A DNA stretch of 64,000 nt. It comes from an uncultured Oceanospirillaceae bacterium (GTDB lineage: Bacteria > Pseudomonadota > Gammaproteobacteria > Pseudomonadales > Balneatricaceae). Where the stretch lies: positions 108,922-172,921 of the forward strand of contig CAKZPE010000008.1 of assembly GCA_937138495.1 (NCBI GenBank), written 5' to 3'. The notes beneath the pieces were generated by a model, which ran no database searches, had not been told where the DNA came from, and saw only the letters and a program-made list of their open reading frames with translations. The position numbers and the translations under genes were made by a program. Positions 33,501-42,443 of the stretch are shown here, piece after piece. Each line of letters begins with the position of its first letter. Position 1 is the first letter of the stretch.

Positions 33501-34460
33501 GAAAACAGTCCGTATTCTCTGGATCTGGCGTATATTGATCTTGATACGCTTTTACCTGCTGAGGAAGAAGGAAATGCGGTTGCCGAGCCCTTTGTTGATT
33601 CAACCGTCAGGCCGGGTCAGTTGCCGGCAGTGGACGTGAGCATTGGTCAGTTAGTTTATAGTGGTAAACGTTGGGGGCAATGGGGTTTCAGTTTACGAAC
33701 AGAGAATGGTAACAGCGTATTTAATAATTTATACGGACGGATGGATGAGCTGGATATCAAAGGTGATATTCGCTGGTCCTCCGGAACGCCTTCTCAGTCG
33801 GAGATCAGCTTGAGCCTGCGGGGCGATAACGTTGGTCAAAGCCTGATGACGGCGGGTTACCAGCAGGTTTTGGAAACTGAAAACTTTCGTTCTGACACGA
33901 AAATGTTCTGGCCGGGCGCCCCGTGGCAATTCAGCCTTGGACGGCTTAGGGGAGGGCTGGATTTTGTTGCTGAACAGGGGCGCTTGATAGAGAGTGGTGC
34001 TTCCAGTAATTTTCTGCGCATTTTTGGCATTTTGAATCTGAATACTTTAGGCCGCAGGCTACGGCTGGATTTTAAGGATCTGTTTGCCAAGGGAGTAAGT
34101 TTTGATGTGCTCAAAGGGCGCTACCGGATTGAAAACGGTATCGCTTCAAGTGTGGAGCCTCTTATTTTGGACGGGCCTTCTGCCGATGTTGAAGTTAAAG
34201 GTGATATTGATCTGGTGACAGAAACCCTGAATACGGAAATGCAGGTAACTTTACCGGTGACGGATAACCTGCCCATTGCTGCAGCTTTGCTGGGGGCGCC
34301 GCAGATTGCCGGTGCGGCGTTTATCATCGATAAGTTATTCGGTGATGAGATTAAAGAAAAAGTGGCGGCAGTTCGTTACCGGATGGAGGGAGACTGGGGG
34401 GATCCGCAGTTTGAGCTGATTACCTCAAAGGATCAGGCACGGGGTGTCGTTGAAAACTGA
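30546..34460 (+). CDS. yhdP: YhdP-type AsmA-like envelope lipid transport protein
   Basis: A 1304-residue protein (E. coli YhdP 1266) with one N-terminal transmembrane segment (LVLAVLLLLVIAMLMI) and a very long periplasmic part. The family forms a beta-groove bridge from inner to outer membrane; YhdP with TamB and YdbH carries phospholipids outward. Family marks are EISMQQITADWDGRYPRLSV at the start of the periplasmic part and the C-terminal AsmA-like stretch (GRLIESGASSNFLRIFGILN, then LRLDFKDLFAKGVSFDVLKG). It starts six bases after the rng stop. In E. coli tldD follows; here the next gene is darP on the opposite strand. Confidence 0.94.
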   Translation: MWLLKTGVRWLNWLVLAVLLLLVIAMLMIRQMMPLVSDYREDISTFLSQQLSAEISMQQITADWDGRYPRLSVGELQASLPDDGLEVRVQNLDLTFNFVASLLRGEPIFQRIDVSGFSSQVNVPGGSLALPSRPENDISADPQTVIPDWLTILFSQPRIYVSDSQIRLQPESGKPVILNLQSAELENTSEQHQLTVGLQLAVADKPPNSLRLVLESNELIVSPTVDFYVQADQLSTDLLDTLRQLMPDQALLSDLQVEQIDAGIRLWGRWQENKINRLRTRLDIEALKVQQPQPLHLENFTADLVFAEASGLKRLRISHVEGVLDSARLRLNDAVLQERQDGLRLTMPEQNLGRLEAWLLQQSVIPQAVRDEIALLALQGSVRNLQVDWPTTDSSEDGAIDLTAVALPAIDPLNFTAIADLDRVGFNGYEGAPAMQGVDGRLELAYQNDELDGRIDLASNDLGLFFPEEFNDGWRFDYARGTTFFSLKEQVLTLSSDLVRLRKEGINASGRWSLYLPLDPQIRSELTLLIGIKDADGRLAPTLIPHKELSDALNNWVEAAVKQGQVTQGSLLLHTNTRSAFSDEPQVVQLFLDVKDGTIAYDPNWPEVRDTDATMLMREEGLEIYATGGELKGSRLEQAWVYLPPGTETLRVLGWAEGNASDIQEVLLGSDIFSEPVEELQQWQVTGQAKTVVNLNLPLDDPKAVPDVDVAVNLSAGELKSATRQLSLTGITGLLNYNQHKGLSSPALKGVIFGEPFSATISSRNSRQGTVTSTVLNSRVDLHKIQQWTGEDVLKGLQGRQAYKATLDICATASCSNLLIESDLQATELSFFAPLNKPKGEVLASRFSMNFADRPTLTFNLGQRLAAALRLKGKGIERARFVFGSPRASLPSVAGYSIEGYLPRLDVEELQQFLVENGLSDSSAGSDAGASPAALEAISAVDMTLSEVSFGTTQMKDVRVGLQDFGSQRRISINSSALQGTLTYGENSPYSLDLAYIDLDTLLPAEEEGNAVAEPFVDSTVRPGQLPAVDVSIGQLVYSGKRWGQWGFSLRTENGNSVFNNLYGRMDELDIKGDIRWSSGTPSQSEISLSLRGDNVGQSLMTAGYQQVLETENFRSDTKMFWPGAPWQFSLGRLRGGLDFVAEQGRLIESGASSNFLRIFGILNLNTLGRRLRLDFKDLFAKGVSFDVLKGRYRIENGIASSVEPLILDGPSADVEVKGDIDLVTETLNTEMQVTLPVTDNLPIAAALLGAPQIAGAAFIIDKLFGDEIKEKVAAVRYRMEGDWGDPQFELITSKDQARGVVEN

Positions 34461-34485
34461 CCCGCGCCCTGATTTAGCCGTGTAT

Positions 34486-35028
34486 TTACAGCTGGAAGCT
34501 GGACTCTGCCCGTTCCCGTAAATATTTAAACAGCTTGCGGGCGGCAACTGGCTGTTTGCCCTGAGACTGTTCTTTTTTGGCGTTGCGCAATAACTGCCGT
34601 AAATGCTGAATATCTGCACCGGTGTCTTCTTCCAGATAAGCCTGCAAGTCGTTGTTATCTCCCAGAATCAGACGGTCACGCCAGCGTTCCAGTTTGTGGA
34701 ACATTTGTGCGTGTGCCTGCTTGCCCGCTTCAAAGCGATCCAGCGCGGCTTCAATGGCCTCTGTGTCTTCGCTGCGCATCAGCCGGCCAATGTATTGTGT
34801 GTGACGACGGATTGCCTCAGAACGGGGCTGAAGGCGGCCAGCTTCAATGATTGCAGCACGAAGCTCTTCACTCATCGGTACCTGTTCGGCCTGCTCTTTA
34901 TTCAGCTCAGTAATTTTCGCCCCCAAATCCTGCAGGGCTTCCATTTCACGCTTACGCTGGGTTTTCGATACCCATTCTTCGTCATCGTTAAACTGTTCGT
35001 CGGCGTCCGGGAAGTATTCGTTACTCAT
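34486..35028 (-). CDS. darP: Ribosome biogenesis factor DarP (YjgA, DUF615)
   Basis: DarP helps late assembly of the 50S subunit. The 180-residue protein is highly charged and helical. The family stretches are EEWVSKTQRKREMEALQDLG near the N-terminus and LGDNNDLQAYLEEDTGADIQHLRQLLRNAKKEQ toward the end. I start at the ATG at 35028 (MSNEYFPD), preceded by AAGTGGA; an in-frame GTG nine bases upstream is less likely. It is convergent with yhdP with only 25 bases between stops. Confidence 0.92.
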   Translation of the reverse strand: MSNEYFPDADEQFNDDEEWVSKTQRKREMEALQDLGAKITELNKEQAEQVPMSEELRAAIIEAGRLQPRSEAIRRHTQYIGRLMRSEDTEAIEAALDRFEAGKQAHAQMFHKLERWRDRLILGDNNDLQAYLEEDTGADIQHLRQLLRNAKKEQSQGKQPVAARKLFKYLRERAESSFQL

Positions 35029-35066
35029 AATATCCACTTAACTCAAAGGTGTTAGCAGGTTTACCA

Positions 35067-36416
35067 CTAACTATAGAAGAAGGTTGCCAGACCGAGAAAG
35101 GCAAAGAAGCCTACTACATCGGTAATGGTTGTCAGTAATACGCTGCCGGCCAGTGCCGGGTCTATCCCCCAGGCTTTGAGAATGATCGGCAGCAGAGTGC
35201 CGGCCAGTGCGGCGGCAATCAGGTTGATAACAATTGCGCAGCCGATAATCAGGCCGATTGTGGTGTCCTGGAACCAGAGAACCGCAATGACCGCGACCAC
35301 AATGGCCCAGAGGATGCCGTTGGCTGTACCAACCACCAGTTCCCGGTTCAGTAGCCAGCCGGCATTAGAGCGTTCTACATGCCCCAGGGCCTGGCCACGG
35401 ATGACCAGTGTCAGTGCCTGGCTGCCGGCGATTCCGCCCATACTGGCGACTATTGGCATCAGAACGGCAAGAGCGACCACTTTATCGATGGTGTCTTCGA
35501 AGATGCCAATAACCGCTGAAGCAATGAAGGCTGTGATCAGATTCACACCCAGCCAGACAGCCCGGCGCCGGGTAGTTTTCATAATGGGCGCAAAGGTGTC
35601 TTCATCATCATCCAGGCCCGCCATACTCATCAGAGAATGATCGGCATCTTCCCGGATAACATCTACCACGTCATCGATGGTGATACGGCCGAGCAGCTTG
35701 TTGTTTTCGTCAACAACCGGCGCTGATACCAGATCTTCCTGTTCGAACAGTTGAGCAACCTTGTCGTCGGGCATTTCTGCTTCAATCGGTTCCGCGTCCG
35801 TTGACATGATTTCCCGTACGGTAATGCCCGGGTCGCTCACCAGCATTCGCGTCAGCGGCAGGTTGCCAATGTATTCATCTTTACGGTTTACGACGAACAG
35901 GCTGTCGGTCATATCCGGCAGTTCGTCGTGACGGCGCAGAAAGCGAAGTGCTGTTTCAACACTGATATCCGGGCGAACCGTGATGGTATCAGTGTTCATC
36001 AGACCGCCGGCGGTATCTTCAGGGTACGAAAGCACCGCTTCAAGACGTTCCCTGTTCTGGCTACCCATGGAGCGCAGGATTTCCCGGGTGAGGGTTTCCG
36101 GCAGCTGCTGGATGACGTCTGCCATGTCATCGGTTTCAAGGGCTTCGGTGATAGCCAGTACTTCGTGGGCATCCATCTGGCTGAGGATTTCAGTCCGTAC
36201 ATCGTCACCCAGGTCCTGCAGTACATCTGCTTCGAGTTCCTGGTGAATCAGGCTCCAGAGCAAACGTCGCTCTTTGGGTGGCGATTTTTCAAGCAGGTGG
36301 GCTACTTCAGAAGGCCGCAGGGTATTATTCAGGGTATAGCGTATCTGTTTGAACTCACCACTTTCCACAGCTTCTGAGAGTTTATCTAGATCTGTTCTTT
36401 CAGTGGTTTCGATCAT
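35067..36416 (-). CDS. mgtE: Magnesium transporter MgtE
   Basis: MgtE is a Mg2+-gated magnesium channel of the inner membrane. The 449 residues have the full architecture: an N-terminal helical domain (about 20-130, VAHLLEKSPPKERRLLWSL), two CBS domains (about 135-255) that sense Mg2+, and five C-terminal transmembrane segments. The selectivity-associated stretch LMPIVASMGGIAGSQALTL is present. It stands alone, with a plausible promoter at 36484-36512. The neighbours darP and ptsO belong to other units. Confidence 0.95.
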   Translation of the reverse strand: MIETTERTDLDKLSEAVESGEFKQIRYTLNNTLRPSEVAHLLEKSPPKERRLLWSLIHQELEADVLQDLGDDVRTEILSQMDAHEVLAITEALETDDMADVIQQLPETLTREILRSMGSQNRERLEAVLSYPEDTAGGLMNTDTITVRPDISVETALRFLRRHDELPDMTDSLFVVNRKDEYIGNLPLTRMLVSDPGITVREIMSTDAEPIEAEMPDDKVAQLFEQEDLVSAPVVDENNKLLGRITIDDVVDVIREDADHSLMSMAGLDDDEDTFAPIMKTTRRRAVWLGVNLITAFIASAVIGIFEDTIDKVVALAVLMPIVASMGGIAGSQALTLVIRGQALGHVERSNAGWLLNRELVVGTANGILWAIVVAVIAVLWFQDTTIGLIIGCAIVINLIAAALAGTLLPIILKAWGIDPALAGSVLLTTITDVVGFFAFLGLATFFYS

Positions 36417-36483
36417 TAAGGGCCTCAGCTATACCGGAAAAAATGACAGGCAGGCATTACCGGCATAATACCGGTGAGGGGCT

Positions 36484-36512
36484 ATTATAGCGGATTGTTT
36501 TTCAAGGGATAA
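36484..36512 (-). promoter_or_regulatory. Possible sigma-70 promoter of mgtE
   Basis: On the minus strand a perfect TATAAT (36484-36489) lies 17 bases from TTATCC (36507-36512). An inverted repeat ACCGG / CCGGT (about 36459-36475) lies just downstream in the leader. The -35 match is weak, so this is a candidate only. Confidence 0.4.
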
Positions 36513-36545
36513 GGGATGATTGCGGCAGGAGCGGGTGTTGCCGGG

Positions 36546-36815
36546 TTATTCTTCTTCGTCAAAACGGTTATTTATCAGCTCAACGATTGCGTTCAGTGCT
36601 TCCTGTTCATCTTCACCGTCAGTGCTGATTGTCAGTTCTGTGCCTTTGCTGGCTGCCAGCATCATGACCGACATAATGCTTTTACCGTCAACCTGGCGGC
36701 CATCTTTTGCCAGCTGAATATCACAGCTGAACTTGCTGGTCAGGTTAATCAGTTTAGCGGCAGCCCGGGCGTGCAGGCCGAGTTTATTGATAATGGTAAG
36801 CTGTTGTTCCTGCAT
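36546..36815 (-). CDS. ptsO: Phosphocarrier protein NPr of the nitrogen PTS
   Basis: NPr receives phosphate from EI-Ntr and passes it to EIIA-Ntr (PtsN). The 89 residues follow the HPr fold, with the phosphorylated His at 15 in NKLGLHARAAAKL and the regulatory Ser region GKSIMSVMMLAASKG (Ser46). It is the last gene of the rpoN-hpf-ptsN-rapZ-ptsO cluster, 62 bases after rapZ, which is the conserved gammaproteobacterial order and supports NPr over ordinary HPr. Confidence 0.95.
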   Translation of the reverse strand: MQEQQLTIINKLGLHARAAAKLINLTSKFSCDIQLAKDGRQVDGKSIMSVMMLAASKGTELTISTDGEDEQEALNAIVELINNRFDEEE

Positions 36816-36877
36816 AAGTTCTGATACGCCTCCGTTGTTTACAGTGTCTGTCTCCGGTGCTGAAGCTTTTTGTGGCT

Positions 36878-37744
36878 TCAGGGCAGCTCCCGGTGCCTGA
36901 CATGAACATTATCCATAGTTCGTCTGAAATGGCTAGCAAGCTGCTCAGCGATAAATACTGAACGGTGATGACCGCCGGTACAGCCGATGCCGATTGTGAC
37001 GTAACTGCGGTTGTTTTTTTCAAATACCGGCAGCCATTTTTCCAGATAGTCAGTGATATCTGTCAGCATTTCGTTTACTTCTGCTTCCTGGCTAAGGAAG
37101 TCGATCACCGGTTGTTGCAGACCGGTATATTCACGCAGAGGAGGTAGCCAGTATGGGTTGGGCAGGCAGCGGACGTCATAAGTGAAGTCCAGATCCAGTG
37201 GTAATCCATATTTGAATCCGAAAGATTCGAACTGAATAGACAACCCCTGTTCCTGCTTTTGCATGATCCGTAATTTGATGCTGTCACGAAGCTGATAAAG
37301 AGACAGTCGGGTGGTATCCAGGCGTAAATCAGCCAGTTCAGCAAGTGGGCCGAGCAACTCCCGCTCATATTCAATGGCGTCTTTGAGGCTCCGCTGTTCG
37401 TTAGACAAAGGGTGCTTACGCCGGGTGGCACTGTACCGTTTTAGCAGAACTTCTTCGTTGCTGTCTAAGTACAGAAGTTCGCAGCTGATATTTTGTTTTT
37501 CCCGGAGCTTTTTCAGGATTGCCGGAAATTCTTCCAGATTGCTGAGGGGGTTACGGGCATCAATACTGACGGCCAGCAGAGTTTTGGGGGCGTCGTTACT
37601 GGTTTTTTCCGGTGGCCGGGTGATCAGTTGGGGGAGCAGGTGAGCGGGCAGGTTGTCGATGCAATAGAAGCCGATGTCTTCAAGTGCCTGTAAGGCAGTA
37701 CTTTTACCTGAGCCGGACCGGCCGCTGATCACTACCAGTTTCAT
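36878..37744 (-). CDS. rapZ: RNase adapter protein RapZ
   Basis: RapZ binds the small RNA GlmZ and delivers it to RNase E, tuning glucosamine-6-phosphate and so envelope precursor supply. The 288 residues (E. coli 284) contain Walker [10 protein letters not shown] (8-16), a Walker B-like region, and the C-terminal [16 protein letters not shown] of the RNA-binding domain. It lies two bases after ptsN and before ptsO, the standard order. The presence of RapZ does not by itself show that GlmZ/GlmY exist here. Confidence 0.95.
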   Translation of the reverse strand: MKLVVISGRSGSGKSTALQALEDIGFYCIDNLPAHLLPQLITRPPEKTSNDAPKTLLAVSIDARNPLSNLEEFPAILKKLREKQNISCELLYLDSNEEVLLKRYSATRRKHPLSNEQRSLKDAIEYERELLGPLAELADLRLDTTRLSLYQLRDSIKLRIMQKQEQGLSIQFESFGFKYGLPLDLDFTYDVRCLPNPYWLPPLREYTGLQQPVIDFLSQEAEVNEMLTDITDYLEKWLPVFEKNNRSYVTIGIGCTGGHHRSVFIAEQLASHFRRTMDNVHVRHRELP

Positions 37745-37745
37745 A

Positions 37746-38207
37746 CTAGTGGCTTACCTTGTAATGAGTGACTGTTTCCAACAGGCTTTCGGCTGATGTG
37801 GCATCACGCAGTTGCTGGCGGAATTCTGTCTGGCTGAACAGTTCTGCAAGGTTACCCAGCGTTTGCAGGTGTTTGTCGCAGGCATCGGAAGGAACCAGTA
37901 AGACAAACAGTAAATCAACCGGTGCGCCGTCAATGGAATCAAAATCAATCGGTTCAGCCAGCTGGACCAGACAGCCTACAACCTGATTATAGTTATCCAG
38001 TCTGCAGTGGGGGATGGCAACGCCTTCACCTATACCTGTGCTTCCCAGGCGTTCCCGGCCTATCAGGCCTGAGAATATATCTTCTTCCTCAAGGTCTTCA
38101 ACCTGTTGGGCGATGGTTTTACTGATCAGTTCTAAGGTGCGTTTTTTACTGCCACCCTCAAGAGCATGAAGCACTCTTGAGGGGGTAAGTAGATCTTTGA
38201 TTAACAT
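37746..38207 (-). CDS. ptsN: Nitrogen-PTS EIIA protein
   Basis: EIIA-Ntr is a regulatory phosphoacceptor that in relatives controls K+ uptake, phosphate sensing and nitrogen metabolism rather than sugar import. The 153 residues contain the active His at about 67 in [16 protein letters not shown]. The fold markers [15 protein letters not shown] and [12 protein letters not shown] are present. It lies 18 bases after hpf and two bases before rapZ. Confidence 0.95.
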   Translation of the reverse strand: MLIKDLLTPSRVLHALEGGSKKRTLELISKTIAQQVEDLEEEDIFSGLIGRERLGSTGIGEGVAIPHCRLDNYNQVVGCLVQLAEPIDFDSIDGAPVDLLFVLLVPSDACDKHLQTLGNLAELFSQTEFRQQLRDATSAESLLETVTHYKVSH

Positions 38208-38225
38208 AGGGTTTCAGAAACGTTG

Positions 38226-38516
38226 CTATTTGTGATTCTTAAGTTTTTCTTTATGTTTGATAACCTGACGGTCGAGCTTGTCAATCAGGCCATCAATTGC
38301 AGCATACATGTCATCATGTTCGTGTGTGGCGAACAGTTGGCCACCGGCTACGTGAACATCACCTTCGGCTTTTTGCCGGGTTTTCTCAATGCTCAGCGTC
38401 ACCTGTGCATTGGTGATGTTGTCGAAGTGACGTTCCAGCTTGCTGAATTTGCTGTGCACGTAGTTGCTCAGTGATTCTGTCAGTTCGACGTGGTGACCAG
38501 AAATATTGATTTGCAT
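38226..38516 (-). CDS. hpf: Ribosome hibernation promoting factor, short form
   Basis: HPF binds the 30S decoding region in stationary phase and stabilises inactive ribosomes. At 96 residues this is the short form (E. coli HPF 95), lacking the dimerising C-terminal domain of long HPF, so 100S formation would need RMF. Recognisable stretches are MQINISGHHVELTESLSNYV and HVAGGQLFATHEHDDMYAAI. It lies 45 bases after rpoN in the usual cluster. Confidence 0.94.
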   Translation of the reverse strand: MQINISGHHVELTESLSNYVHSKFSKLERHFDNITNAQVTLSIEKTRQKAEGDVHVAGGQLFATHEHDDMYAAIDGLIDKLDRQVIKHKEKLKNHK

Positions 38517-38561
38517 GGCAATCTCCTTGTTAGTGCATTACGGATGTTATCCGTAATTTCA

Positions 38562-40067
38562 TTAAACCAGACGCTTTCGCTCATTTGAAGGTGGAATATT
38601 CAAAGACTCGCGATATTTTGCGATGGTTCGGCGGGCTACCTTGATTCCCTGTTCGTCCAGCAGCTGGGTGATCTTATTATCACTCAGAGGTTTGGCAGGG
38701 TTCTCAGCAGCAACCAGTTTCTTTATCAGCGCACGGATGGCAGTGGAGGAACAGGTTCCCCCGCTGTCAGTGCTGACATGGCTGGAGAAGAAATATTTGA
38801 GCTCGAAGATACCTCTCGGGGTATGCATGTATTTTTGAGTAGTGACCCGGGAGATAGTGGATTCATGCATGTCGACCGCTTCCGCAATATCGTGCAGTAC
38901 CATCGGGCGCATCGCCTCTTCGCCTTCTTCCAGAAAGTCCTGCTGGCGGGCAACAATTTCGCGGGTAACTTTAAGCAGGGTTTCGTTACGGCTGAGAATG
39001 CTTTTAATAAACCAGCGTGCTTCCTGCAAATGACTTTTTAAGTAGGTGTTGTCCGGGCTGTTATCGGCCCTTTTAATCAGATCTGCGTAGCTGTCATTAA
39101 TGCGTAAACGGGGGGACGCTTCCGGGCTGAGCCGAACCTGCCAAATGCCTTTATCCTGGCTGACAAACACATCAGGAATGACATATTCAGAATGGCTGGT
39201 CGTGATGGTGGCGCCGGGCTTAGGGTTCAGAGACTGAATTAATGCCACAACGGCCTGCAGCTGAGGTTCTTTCAGCCGGGTTTTACGCATCAGAAGCTTA
39301 TAGTCATGGCTGCCAAGAATCGGCAGGTACTGGCTGGCTATTTTGCGGGCTTCTTTGAGGAACGGTGTATCTGTCGGTAGCTGATCGAGTTGCAGCAGCA
39401 GGCATTCACTCAGGTCCCGCGCAGCGACGCCGGGTGGGTCAAACTGTTGTACCCGGCGCAGTACGGCTTCTATTTCGTCCAGTTCAGTTTCCTGCAGGTG
39501 AGGGTCGTCCTGGCTGATGAAGTGTTCGTGAATGGCTTCCAGTTCAATGCTCAGGTAGCCGTCCGGGGTGATACCGTCGATGATGTTGGCCGCAATCAGC
39601 TGATCCAGCTCGCTCATCGGTGTCAGGTTCAGCTGCCAGTTGAGGTGGTCCTGAAGGGTTTCAACGGCGGTGTCGTTGGCTTCAAAATGGCTGTCGCTGA
39701 AATCGTTATTTGTGGTCGAGGTAGGGGTAGCTGTCTGGAAAGTGTCTTCCCACTGGCTGTCGGTGGCCAGTTCATCCGGAATATCTTCACTCCAGTCACT
39801 GTCAGCAACATGGGTGTCTTCGTGTTCGGCACTGACGGTTTCGCTGGTTTCCTGCTTGGCGGGGGAGTCCGCATCGTGTTCTGCTTTTGTTTCAGTATTT
39901 TCTGCGGCGTCTTCTTCACCCACTTCAAGCATGGGGTTTGAATCGAGCGCTTCCTGAATTTCCTGTTGCAGATCAAGCGTTGACAGTTGTAACAGCCGAA
40001 TCGCCTGCTGCAATTGCGGGGTCATCGTAAGGTGCTGGCCAATCTTCAGTTGTAACGCTTGTTTCAT
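38562..40067 (-). CDS. rpoN: RNA polymerase sigma-54 factor
   Basis: Sigma-54 directs RNA polymerase to -24/-12 promoters and needs ATP-dependent activators. I start at the ATG at 40067 ([20 protein letters not shown]), giving 501 residues; a longer frame to 40130 runs back into lptB. Domains: Gln-rich region I (1-50), acidic linker region II (about 50-120), core-binding domain (about 130-310), and the DNA-binding C-terminus with the RpoN box [14 protein letters not shown] (about 478-491). It lies 40 bases after lptB. Confidence 0.97.
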   Translation of the reverse strand: MKQALQLKIGQHLTMTPQLQQAIRLLQLSTLDLQQEIQEALDSNPMLEVGEEDAAENTETKAEHDADSPAKQETSETVSAEHEDTHVADSDWSEDIPDELATDSQWEDTFQTATPTSTTNNDFSDSHFEANDTAVETLQDHLNWQLNLTPMSELDQLIAANIIDGITPDGYLSIELEAIHEHFISQDDPHLQETELDEIEAVLRRVQQFDPPGVAARDLSECLLLQLDQLPTDTPFLKEARKIASQYLPILGSHDYKLLMRKTRLKEPQLQAVVALIQSLNPKPGATITTSHSEYVIPDVFVSQDKGIWQVRLSPEASPRLRINDSYADLIKRADNSPDNTYLKSHLQEARWFIKSILSRNETLLKVTREIVARQQDFLEEGEEAMRPMVLHDIAEAVDMHESTISRVTTQKYMHTPRGIFELKYFFSSHVSTDSGGTCSSTAIRALIKKLVAAENPAKPLSDNKITQLLDEQGIKVARRTIAKYRESLNIPPSNERKRLV

Positions 40068-40107
40068 ATAACTGCTTGTACCTGTCAGAAAAAAGAAGGG
40101 GAGAAAA

Positions 40108-40833
40108 CTACAGGCGGAACTGCTCGCCAAGATATGCCTGCTTCACTTGCTGATTACTCAGTATATCTTCTGGTGCGCCAGCGGCAAGAATATATCCTTC
40201 ACTGACTATATATGCCTGTTCACAAATATCTAATGTTTCGCGCACATTATGGTCAGTAATCAGGATGCCGATATTTTTACTTTGCAGATGCTTAATGGTG
40301 TTTTTGATATCCGTCACAGATATCGGATCGACCCCTGCAAAGGGTTCATCCAGCAGAATGAAGCTGGGTTCAGTTGCCAGGGCACGGGCGATTTCAACCC
40401 GGCGGCGTTCTCCGCCGGACAGGCTCATTCCCAGACTGTCTGCGAGATGAGTGACGTGGAATTCTTCAAGCAGTTCGGCAAGCTTTTCTTCCCGTTGCTG
40501 CTTATTCAGTTCCGGGCGGGTTTCCAGAATGGCCATAATATTGTTCCGCACGCTTAACTTACGGAATATAGATGCTTCCTGAGGCAGGTACCCAATACCT
40601 TTGCGGGCCCGGTTATGCATGGCTTGTCTGGTGAGATCCTGGTCATCCAGAAGAATGGTGCCCTGATCGGCATCTACCAGCCCCACAATCATGTAAAAGC
40701 AGGTGGTTTTGCCTGCGCCGTTAGGTCCGAGGAGCCCCACGATCTGACCACGTTCGATGTGCATGGAAACATCTTTTACAACGGACCGGCCTTTGTAGCT
40801 TTTTGCCAGGTTGAGTGCTTTCAGACTGCTCAT
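40108..40833 (-). CDS. lptB: LPS export ABC transporter ATPase
   Basis: LptB powers extraction of lipopolysaccharide from the inner membrane by LptFG. The 241 residues have Walker [10 protein letters not shown] (about 35-43), signature [15 protein letters not shown], Walker [14 protein letters not shown] and switch His in [12 protein letters not shown]. The ATG overlaps the lptA stop by one base (TAATG), so translation is coupled. Here the order is kdsD-kdsC-lptC-lptA-lptB-rpoN, as in E. coli. Confidence 0.96.
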   Translation of the reverse strand: MSSLKALNLAKSYKGRSVVKDVSMHIERGQIVGLLGPNGAGKTTCFYMIVGLVDADQGTILLDDQDLTRQAMHNRARKGIGYLPQEASIFRKLSVRNNIMAILETRPELNKQQREEKLAELLEEFHVTHLADSLGMSLSGGERRRVEIARALATEPSFILLDEPFAGVDPISVTDIKNTIKHLQSKNIGILITDHNVRETLDICEQAYIVSEGYILAAGAPEDILSNQQVKQAYLGEQFRL

Positions 40834-41351
40834 TAATTACTGCCATTCTGGGCGGCTTTTGGCTGAATAACCATAATTACCCGTTCGTTTGAAGATTTGT
40901 CGTCACTGAATGCTTCAATGGTACTTTTTTTCATGTTGTAGACGATACGGTCGCCGGTAAATACATCGCCGCCCTGGGTGACTTTGGCCTTGCCGGTAAT
41001 CACCAGTATTTCTGCAGCAGTGTCGTAGTCCAGCTTGCTGCCGTAGGCGTGAGTAAGCGGTTCCTGCTTATTGGGTTTCTGTTCGTAGTGAGCAGGGCTG
41101 CCGAGGGCTTTAATATTGGTGACCCCCCCGTTTTTTTGTTTAAGCTCTACGGTGCTGCCTTCAATTTTCAGCGTGCCTTGCTGAACATTTACGGCACCTT
41201 TGTAGACGGTGATGCCGGTCAGGTCGTTCATGCTGGCGCTGTCAGCAGCGATATGAATTGGCTGGGATTTGTCTTCAGGCAGAGCGCTTGCCAGACCAGA
41301 AAAAAGGGCTGACAGTAAGATTAAGGGTGTTGCAATGCGGCTAATTGACAT
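40833..41351 (-). CDS. lptA: LPS transport periplasmic protein LptA
   Basis: LptA forms the periplasmic bridge that carries LPS from LptC to LptD. The 172 residues begin with a signal peptide ([18 protein letters not shown], cleaved near 23). The OstA-like beta-jellyroll follows, with [20 protein letters not shown] and [20 protein letters not shown]. It overlaps the end of lptC by 11 bases and the start of lptB by one base. Confidence 0.95.
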   Translation of the reverse strand: MSISRIATPLILLSALFSGLASALPEDKSQPIHIAADSASMNDLTGITVYKGAVNVQQGTLKIEGSTVELKQKNGGVTNIKALGSPAHYEQKPNKQEPLTHAYGSKLDYDTAAEILVITGKAKVTQGGDVFTGDRIVYNMKKSTIEAFSDDKSSNERVIMVIQPKAAQNGSN

Positions 41352-41910
41352 GATGAAGCCCTTTTACTTGGGATTGCAATTCGACAGTGTTGGCGTTGAA
41401 ATCAGCCTTCATGCCTACACCTGTAGTGCGGCCTGACTGATCAGATATTGTGACTTTTGCAGCGGTTTGCGCAAGCTTTTTCTCGGTGTAAACCGTCAGC
41501 GTTTCAGTTTGCAGCGTCTGTTTTCGTTGCGGTTGTTGCAGGTCGCTGACAATAACGTTTCCGATAAACTCAATGAGCTTGTTTTTGTCGGGCATCTCAG
41601 CCTGATGGCTGGTGACTGAACGCACGATCTCACCGTCCTTAAAAAACTGCAGCACCGGTTTCTGTAGTTCCAGCCGTTGTTTCGCCGGCAGATGCTCCGT
41701 GAACTCTGCAGTCAGTGACCGGGTTTTAAATCCGTCAGTATCAAAATCTTTGACGTGGCTTTGTTTAATAAAATAATCCGCCTGCGGATGTGCGGGTTTA
41801 TCAGCCTTACTGGCAGATTTTTTTGTGCTGTCCTGCCAGCCAAGATAAAAGACACTGACGCCGACAATGATGATGGCGCTGAATATACGCAGGCGGGAGC
41901 GGGTTATCAC
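41341..41910 (-). CDS. lptC: LPS export system protein LptC
   Basis: LptC is a bitopic inner-membrane protein that passes LPS from LptBFG to LptA. The 189 residues have one N-terminal transmembrane segment (IFSAIIIVGVSVFYLGW) and a periplasmic LptC domain with the family-like FDTDGFKTRSLTAEFTEHLP and GMKADFNANTVELQSQVKG. The start is a GTG at 41910 that overlaps the kdsC stop by four bases (GTGA), which supports coupled translation and this start. Confidence 0.93.
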   Translation of the reverse strand: MITRSRLRIFSAIIIVGVSVFYLGWQDSTKKSASKADKPAHPQADYFIKQSHVKDFDTDGFKTRSLTAEFTEHLPAKQRLELQKPVLQFFKDGEIVRSVTSHQAEMPDKNKLIEFIGNVIVSDLQQPQRKQTLQTETLTVYTEKKLAQTAAKVTISDQSGRTTGVGMKADFNANTVELQSQVKGLHHVN

Positions 41911-42443
41911 AGGTATTCAGCCCAGATTGCATCGAGTTTATTCTGCGCAGCGAGAATTGTTTCACAGAATTCTCTGCCAGCGCCCTGGCCAGCCTGACGG
42001 CTGCTGCACCAGTCAGCATGCTGACGGACAAACTGATGACCGCCCTTCACGGTTGCCCCAAAGGTGACAGCCCGGATTGCAGCAAGGTCAGGCAGATCGT
42101 CGCCAATATAGGCTGTATTCTCTGCATTAAAGCCGGTATCCGCCCAGAGTTCTTTCAGTGCGGTCAGTTTGTCTTCCCGCCCCTGATATAAATAAGCAAT
42201 ACCCAGTGACTTGGCGCGTTTTTCAACCTGGGGTGAGCTTCGGCCGGTAATAATGGCTGTTTGTATTCCGGCCTTTTGCAGCATTTTTATGCCCAGACCA
42301 TCCAGAGTGTTAAAGCTTTTAATTTCACTGCCGTCCGGCAGAAAATTCAGTTTTCCATCGGTCAGGACACCGTCAACATCAAATACGGCTAACCGTATTT
42401 TTTGCATCTGCTGAATCAGGTGTTCAGATATGTGTGTCAGCAT
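41907..42443 (-). CDS. kdsC: KDO-8-phosphate phosphatase
   Basis: KdsC dephosphorylates KDO 8-phosphate to KDO, the inner-core sugar of LPS. It is a capless HAD-family enzyme of 178 residues. The nucleophile and acid Asp are in VFDVDGVLTDGKL (about 20-32); later motifs are AIITGRSS, Lys in LTALKELW, and YIGDDLPDLAAI. It starts one base into the kdsD stop and overlaps lptC by four. Confidence 0.95.
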   Translation of the reverse strand: MLTHISEHLIQQMQKIRLAVFDVDGVLTDGKLNFLPDGSEIKSFNTLDGLGIKMLQKAGIQTAIITGRSSPQVEKRAKSLGIAYLYQGREDKLTALKELWADTGFNAENTAYIGDDLPDLAAIRAVTFGATVKGGHQFVRQHADWCSSRQAGQGAGREFCETILAAQNKLDAIWAEYL

